A stretch of DNA of 8,387 nucleotides, from positions 1 to 8,387 of the forward strand of contig JANXQZ010001004.1 of NCBI GenBank assembly GCA_025353235.1. The letters are read 5' to 3'. This stretch comes from Bryobacterales bacterium. GTDB lineage: Bacteria; Acidobacteriota; Terriglobia; Bryobacterales; Bryobacteraceae. Positions 6,653 through 8,387 of the stretch are shown here, piece by piece; within the stretch, counting starts at the first letter, position 1, and each line of letters starts with the position of its first letter. Position numbers and translations under genes: made by a program. The notes beneath the pieces are model-generated. The model was not told the DNA's origin, searched no databases, and saw nothing but the letters and a program-made list of their open reading frames with translations.

Positions 6653-7072
6653 ATGCGAAGAGTTGGGTGGATATTTTTGGCCAGTGTTGCCGTGGCTCAG
6701 GCGCCGTCATTTCGTCCCATTGGAAACATGAGCCAGCTCATGGTGAACATCATCTACCCCACGTCGGACGCAATCTTCTATGTCGATCGCAAACCGCCGT
6801 CTAGCGATCTTGAATGGAACAACCTGAGCAACCAGGCGCTGATGTTGGCCGAATCCGGCAATCTGCTGTTGATGCCCGGCCGAGTACGGGATAAAGGCAG
6901 TTGGATCGCCGATACCAAGATGATGATTGACGCAGGCGCGGGTGCGTACAAAGCTGCCCAAGCGCATGATCTGGATGGGATCCGGGCCGTTAACGACTCT
7001 CTCTACGCGTCCTGTGTGACGTGCCATGCGCAGTACCGCGACAATTATTTGAAGCCAAAGCACCCGCAATGA
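6653..7072 (+). CDS. Secreted monohaem c-type cytochrome, cytochrome c'-like layout
   Basis: 139 residues. The N-terminus MRRVGWIFLASVAVAQA is a short signal peptide, so the protein matures in the periplasm. A single haem-attachment motif CVTCH (Cys121, Cys124, His125; bases 7013-7027) lies near the C-terminus, the layout of cytochrome c'/c556-type four-helix proteins. The upstream part (NLSNQALMLAESGNLLLMPG; then TKMMIDAGAGAYKAAQAHD) fits the amphipathic helices of that fold. Three Met residues early in the mature chain could supply a second axial ligand, but this is not decidable by eye. Its likely role is small-scale electron transfer or gas/ligand binding. The ATG at 6653 is preferred to 6605 because the longer form would bury the signal peptide. 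Its stop overlaps the next gene's start (ATGA, 7069-7072). Confidence 0.82.
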   Translation: MRRVGWIFLASVAVAQAPSFRPIGNMSQLMVNIIYPTSDAIFYVDRKPPSSDLEWNNLSNQALMLAESGNLLLMPGRVRDKGSWIADTKMMIDAGAGAYKAAQAHDLDGIRAVNDSLYASCVTCHAQYRDNYLKPKHPQ

Positions 7073-7747
7073 GCGCGAGACGACCACTTTATCTCAAGCG
7101 TCAATGGCGACGAATCCGCGAAATGGAATTGCGTCGTGCACAGGAGTGGATGCTGAAGTATGAGATCCACTCATTGACGCAAGCGTCAGCGGTGCTGTCT
7201 AATTCTAATGAATGTTCGGAACGTCGTGTCGCAGCTGCGGAGATTCTCGGGGTAGCGGGGCGAGAGCGAAGCTTTCCAGAGTTGTTTAAAGGATTTCGGG
7301 CGGTAATGAGGAGCTTGTCTGGGCGTCGCCAATACGCTTGGTACGCTTCGGAGTCGCAAGCCAACGCGCGACCTATTGAAACTCGTTGCGCTTCCGGAGA
7401 TCTCTGCGCGGCGTAGGGCCGCAATTTACGCTTTAGGACTTATCAAAGATCGTAGGGCTGCATGGGCCTTAGCTCGAGTCTTATCTAGCACGACGGAGGA
7501 TGAGGATACTCGCGTCCTTGCGGCCGATGCACTCGGTTGCCTAAGCCGCCATAGAGGGTCGCTCAAGGCGCTGATGCGGCAGCATGATGACCTTTCAGAT
7601 CGGGTCCGATTTACAGTGATCAACTCCCTTCTGAACTCTAAGCAGTATTCCATGGTTCATGAAATCTTGCAGTCGCACATGGATGACGAGGGAAGCTATC
7701 CCGGAAGAGCTTCGATTGGCGCGCTGATAGGTTTCGGCATCGTTTGA
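7069..7747 (+). pseudogene. HEAT-repeat protein gene, frameshifted
   Basis: A HEAT-repeat coding region is split between reading frames. It opens at ATG 7069, overlapping the cytochrome stop as ATGA. The first frame reads MSARRPLYLKRQWRRIREME and continues to about 7300 with a repeat-like RRVAAAEILGVAGRERSFPE; if unbroken it would stop at 7414. From about 7325 the repeats run in another frame: GVANTLGTLRSRKPTRDLLK, then RRRAAIYALGLIKDRRAAWA, then VLAADALGCLSRHRGSLKAL, to a stop at 7745-7747. Between them the third frame gives NEELVWAS (about 7305-7328), also HEAT-like, so two single-base losses explain the region better than one insertion. Restored, it would be about 226 residues. HEAT repeats are protein-binding scaffolds; no enzyme domain or signal peptide is visible. 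Either a decaying gene or local sequencing errors. Confidence 0.75.
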
Positions 7748-7766
7748 GGCGCGTCATCATCAGCGC

Positions 7767-7782
7767 CCCGATTGCGGGTTTT
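7767..7782 (+). terminator. Weak terminator-like hairpin after the HEAT gene
   Basis: CCCG-ATTG-CGGG followed directly by four T residues, 20 bases after the HEAT stop. The four-base stem is short. A second small dyad, GGCGC (7748-7752) with GCGCC (7763-7767), stands just before it. Possible but weak. Confidence 0.25.
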
Positions 7783-8051
7783 GTGGGTGGCCAACTTCAT
7801 TTTAGCCCTCCACGCTAAACGGCATGGGACAGCTGTAATTAGTTTTGTGAATCCGCATGTTACTCGGATCGATATAACCTGATGTTTCTCTGAATCGAGT
7901 GATGACTGGAGACTGCTCTTTCGGGCAGGCGGGCCGGCCACCGAGGTTGCCAGCATGCCCTGATCCATAGCTCTACTAAGACGTATGGGCATTACCCAAG
8001 GAATCTCATCGTTAATGCCGCAAGATGGATGGGCAATGCATGGATCGAAAG

Positions 8052-8070
8052 GGCCGATTGACAATCGGCC
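8052..8070 (-). terminator. Hairpin, candidate terminator of the cytochrome-like gene
   Basis: A perfect 8-base stem (GGCCGATT with AATCGGCC) and a three-base loop. On the minus strand it lies 31 bases after the stop of the gene at 8102 and is followed by CTTTC, a poor T-tract. It may end transcription or protect the 3' end of the message. Confidence 0.45.
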
Positions 8071-8100
8071 GCAGCTTAACAAGCTGCCCTACAGCAGCTT
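8071..8100. repeat. Three-part GCAGCTT/AAGCTGC repeat able to form two alternative hairpins
   Basis: GCAGCTT occurs at 8071-8077 and 8094-8100, with its exact complement AAGCTGC at 8081-8087 between them. The centre can pair with either side (loops of three and six bases), so the two hairpins exclude each other. It begins one base after the stop codon of the minus-strand gene and abuts the terminator-like hairpin. Confidence 0.6.
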
Positions 8101-8101
8101 G

Positions 8102-8387
8102 CTACTGACCTTTTACGAAAGCCGGATCACCGAACTTGGCTTCGTCAATAGCGACATTCGTCTGGATGTCATTCAACTGAATCGCGTCCCGCCCGTCCAG
8201 CCACGCGAAGATCATGCGGAATGGAAGCTTAACACCGCCAACATCCCGATAGTCCTCGAAGTCAATCTCCGTGGGAACTCGGCCGATCGGCGTCGTGCCA
8301 TAGCGCACCATCCGCAGGAGCAAGCCCGATTCTTTGTCGAAATATAGCGTTACCAGCAGGCCCTTGGGGCCGTTGCCCTGGACAACA
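8102..8387 (-). CDS. Reaction-centre-cytochrome-like protein, C-terminal end only
   Basis: 94 residues are visible; the frame stays open to the right edge, so the start and most of the protein lie outside. No start codon is needed inside the window: the codon at 8321-8323 is an internal TTG. The visible part reads VTLYFDKESGLLLRMVRYG, then TPIGRVPTEIDFEDYRDVGG, then VKLPFRMIFAWLDGRDAIQL, ending in IDEAKFGDPAFVKGQ. From memory this beta-rich pattern is the C-terminal domain of acidobacterial proteins labelled photosynthetic reaction centre cytochrome c subunit family, which carry haem motifs further upstream; it also resembles lipoprotein-sorting (LolA-like) domains. The haem part cannot be seen here, so the product name is an inference. 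The gene is followed by two hairpin systems. Confidence 0.65.
   Translation of the reverse strand, partial: VVQGNGPKGLLVTLYFDKESGLLLRMVRYGTTPIGRVPTEIDFEDYRDVGGVKLPFRMIFAWLDGRDAIQLNDIQTNVAIDEAKFGDPAFVKGQ

Larger units (their letters stand above)
7748..8101. other. Intergenic region without a recognisable gene
   Basis: About 350 bases between the HEAT gene and the converging cytochrome-like gene. No convincing coding region, RNA gene or mobile-element end was seen. Its left end has a weak terminator-like hairpin and its right end two strong hairpin systems, listed separately. The middle (about 7790-8040) shows nothing I can name. Confidence 0.5.

Noticed and set aside
7696..8082. 128-residue open frame on the minus strand
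   Set aside because: Overlaps the end of the HEAT repeats and the hairpin region, has no ribosome binding site, and the protein is low in structure-like patterns. I could not link it to any family or mobile element.
7985..8347. 120-residue open frame on the plus strand
   Set aside because: Antisense to the reaction-centre-cytochrome-like domain, which is clearly the coding strand.

Overview
The window (8,387 bases, GC in the mid-50s by eye) looks like a fragment of a soil-type Acidobacteriota chromosome. This is an inference from gene content: two secreted proteins of the 'PDGxPDLxGxW' type, a secreted serine hydrolase, and the C-terminal domain of the acidobacterial reaction-centre-cytochrome-like family. 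No rRNA, tRNA, CRISPR array or insertion sequence was seen.

Layout. (1) 1-3019, plus strand: the 3' part of an ABC exporter half-transporter, then two amino-acid-kinase-fold genes whose protein sequences resemble the molybdenum storage protein (MoSto) beta and alpha subunits. The two storage genes overlap by an ATGA and the exporter ends 74 bases upstream, so this reads as one operon. (2) 3030-3368, minus: a small DUF486 membrane protein, convergent with the storage pair. (3) 3369-3463: a divergent promoter region with two inverted repeats. (4) 3464-4723, plus: a secreted beta-lactamase-family serine hydrolase. (5) 4728-6605, minus: two tandem secreted paralogues of unknown function. (6) 6653-7747, plus: a small secreted c-type cytochrome of cytochrome c' layout, overlapping by ATGA a HEAT-repeat gene that is broken by a frameshift. 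(7) 7748-8101: no gene, but strong hairpins at its right end. (8) 8102-8387, minus: the C-terminal end of a reaction-centre-cytochrome-like protein that enters from the right edge.

How they work together. The clearest system is the storage pair: in MoSto, alpha and beta subunits form a cage that packs molybdate or tungstate into oxide clusters using ATP. Here the alpha-like subunit appears to lack the lysine of the KIGG motif (Gln44) and the His ligands at positions 140 and 156-158, while the beta-like subunit keeps the lysine. This may be a divergent storage complex with unequal subunits or a different cargo. The coupled exporter is unexpected, since molybdate uptake uses a different transporter class. 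The right half is a set of exported proteins, two of them haem or haem-protein related, without an evident single pathway.
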